From positions 1 through 64,000 of the forward strand of contig JAUJNJ010000004.1 in the NCBI GenBank assembly GCA_030448225.1: a DNA stretch of 64,000 bases, written 5' to 3'. Source of the DNA: Phycisphaerae bacterium (GTDB lineage: Bacteria > Planctomycetota > Phycisphaerae > Tepidisphaerales > Tepidisphaeraceae). Under the pieces are notes generated by a model. That model was given only the letters and a program-made list of their open reading frames with translations, did no database searches and had not been told where the DNA came from. Below are positions 9,304-17,756 of the stretch, one piece after another. Position numbers and translations under genes: made by a program. Position 1 is the first letter of the stretch; each line of letters starts with the position of its first letter.

Positions 9304-9774
9304 TCACTGCAGAGTCCCGCTCCTGACGTCGGTGGTAGGTTGAAAGGTCGACTTTTTTGGCGCCCGCCGAAGGACCAGTACGTTCCCATCCTCCCACGAT
9401 GTCGGTGGCTCGCCGGTATTGATCGTCATGAGGAGCTGAAGGTCGTCCCCTGCGAAGCGAAACCACCCGATTCGATCTTTCTCGCCAGCCACCTTCATCA
9501 CCAACTCCGGCGGCTCTTTCGACCGGTCGATCGAGTACGAGTTCCGGCTAATCGGCTCGCCCTCCCGGTCGGTCACCGTGATGTGACTGGCGTCCACGCC
9601 CCAGATCGGCGTGAGCGCCCTCGCGATCTGGCGCTTCCCGATCGAAACGACTTCCCACCGGCCGATCAGCGGATTCGTGGGCCCCGTGCTCGCAGGCGGC
9701 CGACGCTCTTCTGCCCGAACGGCCAGCGCCGCGAGCATCAGCACGAGTGGAATGATGCGGGAGGTGTGCCTCAT
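9304..9774 (-). CDS. Secreted TIGR03067-type protein
   Basis: About 156 residues from ATG 9774. Residues 1-23 are a Sec signal peptide (hydrophobic core I-P-L-V-L-M-L-A-A-L-A-V, cleavage after A-x-A). The body matches the planctomycete TIGR03067 pattern: I-G-R-W-E-V-V-S-I, then I-T-V-T-D-R-E-G, Y-S-I-D-R-S-K-E-P-P-E-L and W-F-R-F-A-G-D-D-L-Q-L-L, ending in V-L-V-L-R-R-A. This lipocalin-like family has no known function. It is followed 8 nt upstream by the LigD PE-POL stop, but a functional link is doubtful. Confidence 0.65.
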   Translation of the reverse strand: MRHTSRIIPLVLMLAALAVRAEERRPPASTGPTNPLIGRWEVVSIGKRQIARALTPIWGVDASHITVTDREGEPISRNSYSIDRSKEPPELVMKVAGEKDRIGWFRFAGDDLQLLMTINTGEPPTSWEDGNVLVLRRAPKKSTFQPTTDVRSGTLQ

Positions 9775-9782
9775 GCTGCCTG

Positions 9783-11234
9783 TCACCCTTTGGCCGTCAG
9801 CAGGTCGCCCATCAGGTCGCCCTTCCGCTTCAGTCGGGAGAGGACGACGGCGGGCGTGAACTTCTTCGGGTCGAGCTTCGGGGTCACCTCTTTCCACTCC
9901 AGCGGCGTCGACACCGTCGCCCCGGCCACCGCCCGCATCACGTAGGGCGGCACGACGTGGTGGCCCTGCGCGTTCTGGATGACGTCGACGTACACTCGGC
10001 CGCCGCGGTCATCCTTCCGCCGCTCGACGGTGGCGACGTCCGGCAACTCCGCGACGACCCGCAGCGCGTTGCCCATCGCCCACGCGCGGGCCTCGTCGTA
10101 GCCGCCGGCGCCGGTCCAGGGGACGAGGATGTGCAGGCCGCTCTTGCCGGAGGTCTTGGGGAACGACCGGGCCTTTTGGTCGTCGAGGATGTCGTGGAGC
10201 GTCCGCGCGATGCGGACAACGTCGGCAAACTTCGCGGAGCCCGGGTCGAGGTCGTAGGCAATGAAATCGGGGCGGTCGAGGGTCTGGACGCGCGACAGGT
10301 AGGTGTGGAACGTCAGCGTCCCCTGGTTGACGAGGTAGGCGAGCGTCTCCGCGTCGTTTACGAGCGCGTACTGCACCGGCTTGCCCCGCTCGCTCGGCAG
10401 CTCGACGCGCGGGATCCACTTCGGGTAGTAGGCCGGCGTGTTTTTCTGCCAGAAGCGGGGCGCGGTCCCGCCGAGGCCGTCCGGGAGGCGCTCGAGCGTG
10501 ACCGGGCGGTCGCGCAGGTGCGGGATCAGGACGTCTGCGACATCGAGGTAGTACTTCAGCACGTCGCCCTTCGTGAGCCCCGCCTCGGGGTACATCACCT
10601 TCTCGACGTGCGTGAACTCGACGCGCTGGGGCTTGCCTTTGACGACTGCCCGCGCGGCGGCGGACACCTTTGACGACTTCCCCGATTTCGCTCGTTTCTT
10701 CCTCGCTCCGTTCGTCGCGTCCTCCGAAGCATCGACAGCCGCCGGCTTGGCGTGGGCGTCCTTCTTCTTGATGAGCAGCCAGTTGTCGCCCCGGCCGCGG
10801 CCGGCCATGCGGACCAGCGCGAAGCTGCCGCCGAGTTTTTTCCCGTGCAGCGTGACCTCAGTCTTGCCGGTGGCGAGGCCGGCGGAAATGTCCGCCGCGC
10901 CGCGCGGCGGGTCGTAGGTGCCGGCGTCCCAGATCGTCATGTGGCCGGCGCCGTACTCGCCCTGCGGGATGTCGCCCTCGAACGTGGCGTAGGCGAGGGG
11001 GTGGTCTTCGGTCCGCACGGCCAGCCGTTTCACGGACGGATCGGCCGAAGGCTCCTTCGTCACCGCCCAGCTATTCAGGACGCCGCCCGCCTCCAGGCGG
11101 AGGTCGTAGTGCAGCCGCGACGCGTGATGTTCCTGGACGACGAAGATCGGCCGCGCGTTCGGCTTGCCGATCTTCGCCTTGGGCTCCGGCGTTTTGGTGA
11201 AGTCGCGCTTGCGCTCGTACTCGGCCAGCGACAA
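9783..11234 (-). CDS. ligD: LigD-type 3-prime phosphoesterase plus primase-polymerase (PE-POL)
   Basis: Processes and fills DNA ends in bacterial non-homologous end joining. The PE domain (about residues 28-150) shows E-H-H-A-S-R-L-H-Y-D-L-R-L-E, E-D-H-P-L-A-Y, F-E-G-D-I-P-Q-G-E-Y-G-A-G and W-D-A-G-T-Y. A Lys/Ala-rich linker (150-203) leads to the POL domain (about 205-480), which has catalytic D-L-D-P-G (328-332), S-F-P-K-T-S-G-K-S-G-L-H and V-Y-V-D-V (third Asp about 417). The first usable start is TTG 11234; no ATG or GTG exists between it and the amber codon at 11355-11357. That whole interval is open in the same frame as the upstream ligase and reads like an interdomain linker, so the protein may be made as a LIG-PE-POL fusion by readthrough, or the stop may be an error. 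Confidence 0.9.
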   Translation of the reverse strand: MSLAEYERKRDFTKTPEPKAKIGKPNARPIFVVQEHHASRLHYDLRLEAGGVLNSWAVTKEPSADPSVKRLAVRTEDHPLAYATFEGDIPQGEYGAGHMTIWDAGTYDPPRGAADISAGLATGKTEVTLHGKKLGGSFALVRMAGRGRGDNWLLIKKKDAHAKPAAVDASEDATNGARKKRAKSGKSSKVSAAARAVVKGKPQRVEFTHVEKVMYPEAGLTKGDVLKYYLDVADVLIPHLRDRPVTLERLPDGLGGTAPRFWQKNTPAYYPKWIPRVELPSERGKPVQYALVNDAETLAYLVNQGTLTFHTYLSRVQTLDRPDFIAYDLDPGSAKFADVVRIARTLHDILDDQKARSFPKTSGKSGLHILVPWTGAGGYDEARAWAMGNALRVVAELPDVATVERRKDDRGGRVYVDVIQNAQGHHVVPPYVMRAVAGATVSTPLEWKEVTPKLDPKKFTPAVVLSRLKRKGDLMGDLLTAKG

Positions 11235-11354
11235 TTCCGGCGGGGTGGCGGCGTCGTTCGCGGTGGCGCGTTGCCTCGTCGTGGGCTTTCCGGCCGACTT
11301 CGCTTTGACCGCCGTCGCACTTTTCGGCCGCTCGCGGCCGAACGCCGACGGGTT

Positions 11355-12335
11355 CTAGTCCATTCGCAGTCCCTCGAAACGCGGCTGGCGGAGCAGGTCG
11401 TTCTGCGTCGACTCCGCGAACCCGATCTCCGCGACGAGCCGCGGCTTGACCCAGTGCACGTGCGCGCCGCGCGGCGGGTCGCCCGCGCCGAACGGGCTGG
11501 TCGTCTGGCCGAGTTTGTCCAATTGGCCACGCAAATCGCGGAGCGTGTTAGCCGTGTACCCCGTTCCGACCTTCCCGGCGTACGTGAACGTCTCGCCGTC
11601 GTCGGCGAAGTACCCGACGAGCAGCGCGCCCAGCCCGATCCGCGACCGCTGCGGCTCGGTCCACCCGCCGATGACGAACTCCTGCCGCTGCGAGCACTTG
11701 ATCTTCACCCACTCGGCCGACCGCCCCTCGTAGTAAGTGCTGCGCAGAGCCTTGCCGACGATCCCCTCCTCCGCGTCACAGCACGCCCGCTCCAGCAGTT
11801 TGCGTCCCGTGGCGGGGGTGCCGTCGGTCCAGCGGATGCGATCCGACCACTTCACGGCCTCCCGCAGCAAGCGCTTCCGCTCGACGAGCGGCAGCGATGT
11901 CGTGTCGCGGCCGCCGAGGTGCAGGAGGTCGAAGACGTAGAGCACCGCCGGGTACCGCTCCATCCGCCGGCGGACCTCGGCCGCGTCCTCGAGGTGGAAC
12001 CGCTGCTGAAGGAGGCGGAAGCTCGACCGCCCGCGTTCGTCGACGCAGACGATCTCGCCATCGAGGACGGCCGGCGCGTCGAGCGACGCTTCAACGGCGG
12101 CGACAATCTCCGGAAACTGGAAGTTCTGCGGCTTCTCGTTTCGGCTGACCAACCCGACGTTTCGACCGTCGAACCGGCACCAGACGCGCAGGCCGTCGAG
12201 CTTCGGCTCGAACAGCCAGTTCGGGTCGTCGAACGGCTCGGCGACGAGCGTGCAGAGCATCAGGGCGGGGCGGCCGGGGAGAGAAGTCTGCTTGCGCGGG
12301 CGGCGCGTCGAACGGGCTGGGTCGGCGGTGGTCAT
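11355..12335 (-). CDS. ligD: LigD-type ATP-dependent DNA ligase (LIG domain)
   Basis: Seals nicks after end joining. The adenylation motif E-P-K-L-D-G-L-R (lysine nucleophile in K-x-D-G) is followed by L-D-G-E-I-V, Y-V-F-D-L-L-H-L-G-G, E-G-I-V-G-K and the motif V-W-V-K-I-K-like sequence A-E-W-V-K-I-K-C. An OB domain follows with F-V-I-G-G-W-T and Y-A-G-K-V-G-T-G-Y. About 326 residues from ATG 12335; GTG 12356 is an alternative start. It ends F-E-G-L-R-M-D then TAG, and the frame stays open through a linker into the PE-POL coding region. It is paralogous to the ligase at 15603-16691. Confidence 0.9.
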   Translation of the reverse strand: MTTADPARSTRRPRKQTSLPGRPALMLCTLVAEPFDDPNWLFEPKLDGLRVWCRFDGRNVGLVSRNEKPQNFQFPEIVAAVEASLDAPAVLDGEIVCVDERGRSSFRLLQQRFHLEDAAEVRRRMERYPAVLYVFDLLHLGGRDTTSLPLVERKRLLREAVKWSDRIRWTDGTPATGRKLLERACCDAEEGIVGKALRSTYYEGRSAEWVKIKCSQRQEFVIGGWTEPQRSRIGLGALLVGYFADDGETFTYAGKVGTGYTANTLRDLRGQLDKLGQTTSPFGAGDPPRGAHVHWVKPRLVAEIGFAESTQNDLLRQPRFEGLRMD

Positions 12336-12356
12336 GTGGCTGGTGTGGACCTTCAC

Positions 12357-12686
12357 CCGTCACCGAGCAACAGTCATACCAAGCTGGACAGCTCATGCAG
12401 CGTGTGGCCCGGCGTGGCGGCGAACGTCGCGCACGGCAGGGTCACCCAATAAAGCTGTGGCGGCGCTTTCTACGTCAATGCCATCATCCGTCTCAGGCGG
12501 CCCAGCCTCACATCCCCCGGGGTTGGCGCGAGCTCTGAAAACCCCTCGCGTCCGGTTCCGGTCCGACGTTTGCGACGTTCGAGAACGGGTGCTCTGGCCC
12601 GGACGACGTGGCGTCCCTAGAATCCCGGCCCGGCCTCGCCCTCGGCGACGCGATCGAAGGACGGCCCCGTTCGCACGTTACGCGTG
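12357..12686. other. Divergent intergenic region between ligase and hotdog-protein genes
   Basis: About 330 bases with no convincing ORF. It must carry the promoter for the minus-strand ligase and for the plus-strand gene at 12687. No clear -35/-10 pair or palindrome was identified. Confidence 0.4.
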
Positions 12687-13394
12687 ATGGACACGATGGA
12701 AGCATCTACCTCGCAGGCCGAAGCGCTCCGCAACCTCGACGTGCCCCCCGGCGTCGAGCCGCCCCCGCCCGGCGAAATGCCGGCCGCCACCACCGTCACG
12801 CCCGCGCCGGCCGCCGGTGGCGGGTCGATCGTGCGGCACGTTCAGACGGCCGAGGGTCGCCAGACCTTGTTCGACCGCGTTGAGGCGTTCATCAGCAAGC
12901 TGAGCGTCCGCGACAATTTCTGGAACAGCGTCTCCTCGCTCATCTGGCTGCCGCTCGCGTTCTTCAGCGGCATCCGGATGAAGGAGATCGATGCCAACTC
13001 CTTCGCCGCCCGCGCGGTCCTCCCGTTCCGACGCTTCAACCGCAACTGGTACCGCGCGATGGCCGGCGGCGCGCTGCTGGCCAACTCCGAGATCGCCGGC
13101 GGCGGGTACGTCTTCGGAATCTGCGGCGCGGACTACACCGTGGTGTGCAAGCACCTCGAGTACAAGTTCCTCCGCCCCTGTTACGGCCCCGCGGTCTACC
13201 GCATCAAGGCGCGAGAGGACGTGAAGGCGCTGATCGCAACGGGCAAGGAGTTCAACATTACCGTCGACATGGACGTGCTCCAGCAGGCCGGCCAGGTCGG
13301 CGAGCGTGACAAGCGCGTCGGCCACTCGATCGCCACGTTCCACGTCACGCCCAAGACCCACCAGAAGGCGAAGAAGGCGCGGAACCGCCGGTGA
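12687..13394 (+). CDS. DUF4442-like hotdog-fold protein (putative thioesterase)
   Basis: About 235 residues. Residues 1-50 are a Pro/Ala-rich disordered leader. A helical segment with R-D-N-F-W-N-S-V-S-S-L-I-W follows. The region about 100-190 has hotdog-like features: F-N-R-N-W-Y-R-A-M-A-G-G-A-L-L-A-N-S-E (cf. H-x-x-A-L-x-N-L-x-E in DUF4442/PaaI proteins) and L-E-Y-K-F-L-R-P. The tail is Lys/Arg-rich (K-A-K-K-A-R-N-R-R). The assignment rests on pattern only; substrate unknown. Alternative starts are GTG 12684 and ATG 12696. Confidence 0.5.
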   Translation: MDTMEASTSQAEALRNLDVPPGVEPPPPGEMPAATTVTPAPAAGGGSIVRHVQTAEGRQTLFDRVEAFISKLSVRDNFWNSVSSLIWLPLAFFSGIRMKEIDANSFAARAVLPFRRFNRNWYRAMAGGALLANSEIAGGGYVFGICGADYTVVCKHLEYKFLRPCYGPAVYRIKAREDVKALIATGKEFNITVDMDVLQQAGQVGERDKRVGHSIATFHVTPKTHQKAKKARNRR

Positions 13395-13436
13395 GGGTGC
13401 CGGGATCTGCGGGCAATGCACGGGGCGGTGGAAGTC

Positions 13437-13649
13437 CCAATGCCCAAGCCGCAATGGCCAACAAATGACCAATGCTTCAATGACCAATGAAGACGAATAC
13501 CGTGGCCCTGGCGGCGAAGAGTTGCGTGTGCCGCTAGCGTTCCGTCGCGCGTCGACATCAGCCGCTTCAGACGGTCAACGCGTCCTTCGCACCGCCGCCA
13601 TTGGTCATTAAGACATTGGTCATTTGTTGGCCATTGGGGCTTGGTCATT
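13437..13649. repeat. Inverted word repeat (TTGGTCATT/TGACCAATG units)
   Basis: Arms at 13437-13489 and 13598-13649 are near-perfect reverse complements built from AATGACC, CAATGGC and related words, with a 23-bp perfect core (13452-13474 against 13614-13636) and a loop of about 108 nt. It lies between two plus-strand genes and has no coding content. Confidence 0.85.
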
Positions 13650-13734
13650 CCGACTCCGGCGCGCCCGTAATCGATCAGCGACCTGCTCTCTCCGCCCGGC
13701 CGATCTTCCGGTTCGCCCCCGCCGCCCTCCGCTG

Positions 13735-13740
13735 TACACT
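13735..13740 (+). promoter_or_regulatory. -10-like TACACT six bases before a GTG start
   Basis: TACACT is followed by CCCGCC and then the GTG start at 13747, with no Shine-Dalgarno sequence. The spacing would place the transcription start at or next to the start codon, as in leaderless mRNAs. Similar arrangements precede 49963, 54323 and 63181. Confidence 0.4.
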
Positions 13741-13746
13741 CCCGCC

Positions 13747-14975
13747 GTGACCGAAACGATCTCGATCCCCACCGCCGCCGCGCCATCGAAAGGCGCCGGC
13801 CCTTCATCGACCCTCGGCTGGGCCCTGTTCCTCGGCATGTCCTGGACGTGGTGCATCGGCATGTTCGCGCCGGTGCTGCTCGTGCGCGACTACGGCCTGA
13901 TCGCCTGGTTCATCTTCGCGATTCCCAACGTCGTCGGCGCCGCCGCCATGGGGTGGGTGCTGGCGCGGCCGGGCGCGGCGGACCGCGTCGCCTGGTCGCA
14001 CCGCGGGGCCGGCGTCTTCTTCTCGATCGTCACGATCGCGTTCCACGGCTTCTTCATCGACTGGATCATCCGCGGGCTCGTCGGCTGGATCGCGCTGGCG
14101 CTCACGCCGGTGCTCGCCCTGGCGATGGTGCTGGTCGGTCGGGCGCGGCGCTGGGCCGACCTGGCGCTGGCGGGGGCGGTCTTCCTGTTCTCGGTCGGCG
14201 CGATCGTGGCCTACGGAATCAATGCCGACGGCTTCACCGTCGCCGCCGAGGCGCGGGCGGGGTCGGCGCTCGAACTCGCGGCGCTGTCGGCCGCGAGCGT
14301 GTTCGGGTTCGCGTTGTGCCCGTACCTAGACCTCACGTTCCTCCGCGCCCGCCAGGCGACCGCGCCGCGCGCCGCCGCGAGCGCCTTCACGCTCGGCTTC
14401 GGCGCCTTCTTCCTGCTGATGATCGTCTTAACGCGCGGCTAGGCGTCCGGCGGCCTGCCGCTGCGGGGCGGGCTGCGGTCGCGCGCGGTCGCGTGGGCGC
14501 GCGCCGCCCCCCTCATGGTGCAGGCGGGGGGGTCGAGCGCCTGACACTGGCGGGGGCTGCGCGGCGGTGGGGGCTGGGCGACCCGCAGGTCCGCATCGGC
14601 ACGCTCGTCGGCGTGGCCGGCGGGGCGGTGCCGCTTCTGCTCGGCCCGCTGAAACTCGGGAGCCAGATCCCGGACCCCAACGAGAACGTCTACCGCCTGT
14701 TCATGTCGTTCTACGCCCTGGTCTTCCCCGCCTACGTCTGGCTCTGCATGATCCCCGCCCGCGGCAGCCGCACCGCCGACCCGACGCGGCGCACCCTCGC
14801 CGTGCTGGCGGCGGTCGTCCTCATCGCGGGCCCGATGTTCTGGCTCGCGTTCCTCGGCGGCCGCATGGCGTGGGCGCTGCCGGGCTTGGCGGTCGTCCTG
14901 CTCGGCCGGTTGTTCGTGCGGCCGGGTGATGCGGCCGCCACCATCGCGCCGGCTACGCTCGGCGCGGGCTCGTGA
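13747..14975 (+). CDS. Polytopic membrane protein (frame broken)
   Basis: Starts at GTG 13747 and can be read over about 410 residues. The first part (to about 14440) has six or more membrane helices, including G-W-A-L-F-L-G-M-S-W-T-W-C-I-G-M-F-A-P and G-W-V-L-A-R-P-G-A. After a damaged stretch (14440-14570) the other frame continues with V-G-V-A-G-G-A-V-P-L-L-L-G-P, then N-E-N-V-Y-R-L-F-M-S-F-Y-A-L-V-F-P-A-Y-V and two more helices, ending at 14975. The damaged stretch carries a stop in the first frame; at least two changes are needed. No transporter family was recognised. Confidence 0.6.
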
Positions 14976-15010
14976 GCGCGAGCCGCCAACAGAATGAAGC
15001 AGGATTGAAG

Positions 15011-15132
15011 CGCCGAGTCACGGAGGCACGGAGAGGGGCGGAGAAGACGGAGGACCGAAGGTAGATCATGCAAGTTGGGCGGCGGCGTACGCGCACACCG
15101 CATCCTGTCTTCCTCCATCCTCGCTTCCGTGG
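15011..15132. repeat. Degenerate CACGGAG-type word repeat
   Basis: 15018-15052 repeats CACGGAGG, CACGGAGA, GCGGAGA and GACGGAGG. 15104-15132 carries a loose reverse complement (TCTTCCTCC, TTCCGTGG). It sits in the space between the membrane protein stop (14975) and the convergent ribbon-helix-helix gene. It could act as a shared 3-prime region. Confidence 0.4.
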
Positions 15133-15173
15133 TCCCGCGGCCCACCTCACCGTCAATTCGTCCGTCGCCCGCC

Positions 15174-15377
15174 TCACTTCCCACCCGGCCCGCGGCCGTA
15201 GCGGTTGAACGGGTTGTCGCGGCCGATGCCGAAACCTTCCATGTCGAGGTACTGTCGCACCAACCGGGCCAACAGGGTGCTCTTCTTGTACCCCCGTTCC
15301 CGGCAGTACGCGTCAAGCCGGCGGAACTCCTCGTCGGATAGAAGAACCGTCACCTTCGTGGCCGTCTGCTTCGCCAT
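15174..15377 (-). CDS. Ribbon-helix-helix (CopG/Arc-like) DNA-binding protein
   Basis: 67 residues from ATG 15377. Residues 7-14 (T-K-V-T-V-L-L-S) are the DNA-contacting beta strand. Two helices follow: D-E-E-F-R-R-L-D-A-Y-C-R-E-R-G and K-S-T-L-L-A-R-L-V-R-Q-Y-L. This is the CopG layout. The C-terminus is Gly/Arg-rich. A 9-bp inverted repeat 42 nt upstream (15419-15443) is a plausible operator for autoregulation. No toxin gene follows, so it may be a solitary regulator, possibly of the divergent ligase-Ku-POL operon that starts at 15603. Confidence 0.75.
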   Translation of the reverse strand: MAKQTATKVTVLLSDEEFRRLDAYCRERGYKKSTLLARLVRQYLDMEGFGIGRDNPFNRYGRGPGGK

Positions 15378-15418
15378 AACCCCTTCTTTCCAGCTGAAAA
15401 CAGAAGATTTCGCACAAA

Positions 15419-15443
15419 TACGCACTTGTCGGATAAGTGCGTA
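15419..15443. promoter_or_regulatory. Palindromic operator candidate
   Basis: TACGCACTT (15419-15427) and AAGTGCGTA (15435-15443) form a perfect inverted repeat with a 7-nt spacer. It lies between the divergent ribbon-helix-helix gene and the ligase-Ku-POL operon. A GTGCGTAA half-site recurs at about 15476. Confidence 0.55.
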
Positions 15444-15602
15444 CTTCTTACCACTCCCGCGTACAGGTACGGAAGGTGCGTAATCGCGCGCTCGCGCCGG
15501 GCACGGGCGCTGCTACGGTCGGGGGCGTGCAAGGGAAGGGAATGGATTCAGGGCAGAATCCCGTCGTGCCCCGTCAAGGAGGACCCAGCGTGAGAGTCCT
15601 CC

Positions 15603-16691
15603 ATGACCACCACCGCACTCACCCCCGTCCGCCGTCCCCGACGCCGCCCGCCGCGCGCCCGAGTCGCCGCGCCGATGCCCGCGCCGCACACCGTGGCGCC
15701 GATGCTCGCCCTCGCGTCTGACGCGGTGCCAGCCGACGGTGCGAACTACGCGTTCGAATACAAGTGGGACGGCGTCCGCGCGCTCTGCTACTGGGACGGC
15801 CGCCGCCTCACGCTCAGCAGCCGCAACCTCCTGGACATGACGGTGCAGTACCCGGAACTCCAGGCGCTGGGCGACGCGCTCGGCGACCGCCGGGCGGTGC
15901 TCGACGGCGAGATCGTCGCGCTCGACGACCTCGACCGCCCCAGCTTCCCGCGCCTCCAGAAGCGCATGAAGGTGAAGGATCCCGCGACCGCGCTGCGCCT
16001 CAGCAAGCAGGTGCCCGCCTACTTCTTCGTCTTCGACGTCCTCCACCTCGACGGCCGATCGACCACGAGCCTGCCGCTCACCGAGCGCCGCGCGCTGCTC
16101 GAGGAACTGACGATTCAGGGCCCGAATTGGCAGGTCCCGCCGATGCACGTCGATCGCGGCGCGCAGATGCTCGAGGCGGCGCGGGCGAACATGCTGGAGG
16201 GAATCGTCGCCAAGCGCCTCGACAGCCCCTACGAGCCGGGCCGCCGCACCGGCGACTGGCTGAAGATCAAGCTCGTGCTCCGCCAGGAGTTCGTCGTCGG
16301 CGGGTGGACGAACGAGCGCGGCGCCGGCGGCGGGCTCGGGGCGCTGCAACTCGGCTACTACGACGAGACCCGCAAGCGCCTCCGCTACGCCGGCAGCGTC
16401 GGCAGCGGCTTCACGAACGCGACGACGCGCTCGATCGTCGAGCAACTCGAGCGGCTCGAGGTCGACGCCAGCCCCGTCGTCGACGCGCTGCCGCGCCGCG
16501 ACGTGCGCTTCGCCCGGCCCGCCCTCGTCGCCGAGGTCGAGTTTCGCCGCTGGCCCGACGGCGGCCTGCTCCAGCAGGCGGCGTTCAAAGGGCTACGCGT
16601 CGACAAGGAGCCGAAGGACGTCGTGAAGGAACTTCACGCGTGCATGGCGGACAAGCGTGACGGGAAGCGACCCCCGCGCGCGACGAAGTAG
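15603..16691 (+). CDS. ligD: LigD-type ATP-dependent DNA ligase (second copy)
   Basis: 362 residues. An Arg/Pro-rich leader precedes the adenylation site E-Y-K-W-D-G-V-R (K-x-D-G). Further ligase motifs are S-S-R-N, L-D-G-E-I-V-A-L-D, F-F-V-F-D-V-L-H-L-D-G, E-G-I-V-A-K-R and D-W-L-K-I-K. The OB domain shows F-V-V-G-G-W-T, Y-A-G-S-V-G-S-G-F and a Lys-rich end. It is the first gene of a ligase-Ku-POL set on the plus strand, 96 nt before Ku. It ends joining by sealing the repaired strand. The frame is clean throughout. Confidence 0.93.
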   Translation: MTTTALTPVRRPRRRPPRARVAAPMPAPHTVAPMLALASDAVPADGANYAFEYKWDGVRALCYWDGRRLTLSSRNLLDMTVQYPELQALGDALGDRRAVLDGEIVALDDLDRPSFPRLQKRMKVKDPATALRLSKQVPAYFFVFDVLHLDGRSTTSLPLTERRALLEELTIQGPNWQVPPMHVDRGAQMLEAARANMLEGIVAKRLDSPYEPGRRTGDWLKIKLVLRQEFVVGGWTNERGAGGGLGALQLGYYDETRKRLRYAGSVGSGFTNATTRSIVEQLERLEVDASPVVDALPRRDVRFARPALVAEVEFRRWPDGGLLQQAAFKGLRVDKEPKDVVKELHACMADKRDGKRPPRATK

Positions 16692-16787
16692 GGCGGCGGC
16701 GCGTGCGGAGACGCGCGCCCGCTGGCGTATCGCCGTCACGTCGTCTCCGGCCACGCGTTCGTCTCGATCGATCACAGAGGTAACACC

Positions 16788-17756
16788 ATGGCAGCCGCCA
16801 AATCCATGTGGACGGGGTCCCTGTCGTTCGGCCTCGTCAACATCCCCATCAAGCTGTACGCGGCCGTGCGCGAGCAGCGCGTCGCGTTCCACCTGCTGCA
16901 CGACCAGGACAAGGTGCGCCTGCGGCGCAAGATCGTCCGGCCGTCGGACGGCAAGGAGGTCCACCCCGAGCACATCGTCAAGGGGTTCGAGGTCGCGCCC
17001 GAGCAGTTCGTCGTGGTGCGACAGGACGAGATCGAGAACTGCGCGCCGGAGAAGACCAAGGCGATCGAGATCACCGACTTCGTCGACCTGGCCGACATCG
17101 ACCCGGTCTACTACGACCGCCCGTACTACGTCCTGCCGCAGGCGGGGGCGGCGCGGCCGTACAAGCTGCTCGTCGAGGCGATGCGGCGGACGGGGAAGGT
17201 CGGCATCGCGCGGTTCGTGTTCCACGAGCGCGAGTACCTGGCCGCGCTGCGGCCGGTCGCGTCGGCGCTGTGCCTCGAGACGATGCACTTCGCCGCCGAG
17301 GTCGTCGCCACCGACGCGCTGGACATCGTCCCGCCTGACGGCGCGGCGGTGGGGGAGCGGGAACTGAAAGCGTTCGGGGAACTCATCGCGTCGCACGCGA
17401 CCGAGTTCCGCCCCGAGCGTTACCGCGACGAGCGGCTCGAGTGCCTGCGCAAAATGATCGAGAAGAAGGCCGACGGCGTCGAAGCGACCGTCCGCCCGCC
17501 GGCGGAGAAGAAGAAGACGGCCAAGGCGACCGACCTGATGGCGGCACTCGAGGCGAGCCTCGCCGCCGCCAAGGGCGAGGCGAAGCAGCAGCAGGCCAAG
17601 CCCCGCAACGGCCACGGCCACGGCCGCGTGACCGGCGCCGCCCCGAAGGGCCGCACCCGCGCCCGCGCCGGCGCCCGCGCATCCGCGCCCGCCGTCGCGG
17701 CGGCCGCCACCTCGTCCCCCACGGCCGCGGCACGGCGGCGGAGGAAGTCGGCATGA
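16788..17756 (+). CDS. ku: Ku protein (non-homologous end joining)
   Basis: 322 residues. Bacterial Ku is a homodimer that rings DNA ends and recruits LigD. The N-terminus M-W-T-G-S-L-S-F-G-L-V-N-I-P-I-K-L-Y is diagnostic. The beta-barrel core follows with F-H-L-L-H, I-V-K-G-F-E and I-E-I-T-D-F-V-D, then Y-Y-D-R-P-Y-Y-V-L-P and F-V-F-H-E-R-E-Y-L-A-A-L-R-P. From about residue 235 a Lys/Ala/Arg-rich tail (with a His/Gly patch, G-H-G-H-G-R) replaces the usual short C-terminus and probably binds DNA non-specifically. Its stop overlaps the POL start (ATGA), so the two are translationally coupled. Confidence 0.95.
   Translation: MAAAKSMWTGSLSFGLVNIPIKLYAAVREQRVAFHLLHDQDKVRLRRKIVRPSDGKEVHPEHIVKGFEVAPEQFVVVRQDEIENCAPEKTKAIEITDFVDLADIDPVYYDRPYYVLPQAGAARPYKLLVEAMRRTGKVGIARFVFHEREYLAALRPVASALCLETMHFAAEVVATDALDIVPPDGAAVGERELKAFGELIASHATEFRPERYRDERLECLRKMIEKKADGVEATVRPPAEKKKTAKATDLMAALEASLAAAKGEAKQQQAKPRNGHGHGRVTGAAPKGRTRARAGARASAPAVAAAATSSPTAAARRRRKSA

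Noticed and set aside
9020..9466. 148-codon minus-strand frame before the TIGR03067 gene's end
   Set aside because: No start context, random-like composition, overlaps the real gene in another frame.
10752..12452. 566-codon plus-strand frame over the ligase and PE-POL genes
   Set aside because: Antisense shadow: Arg/Val/Ala-rich, no domain, while the minus strand encodes clear LigD domains.
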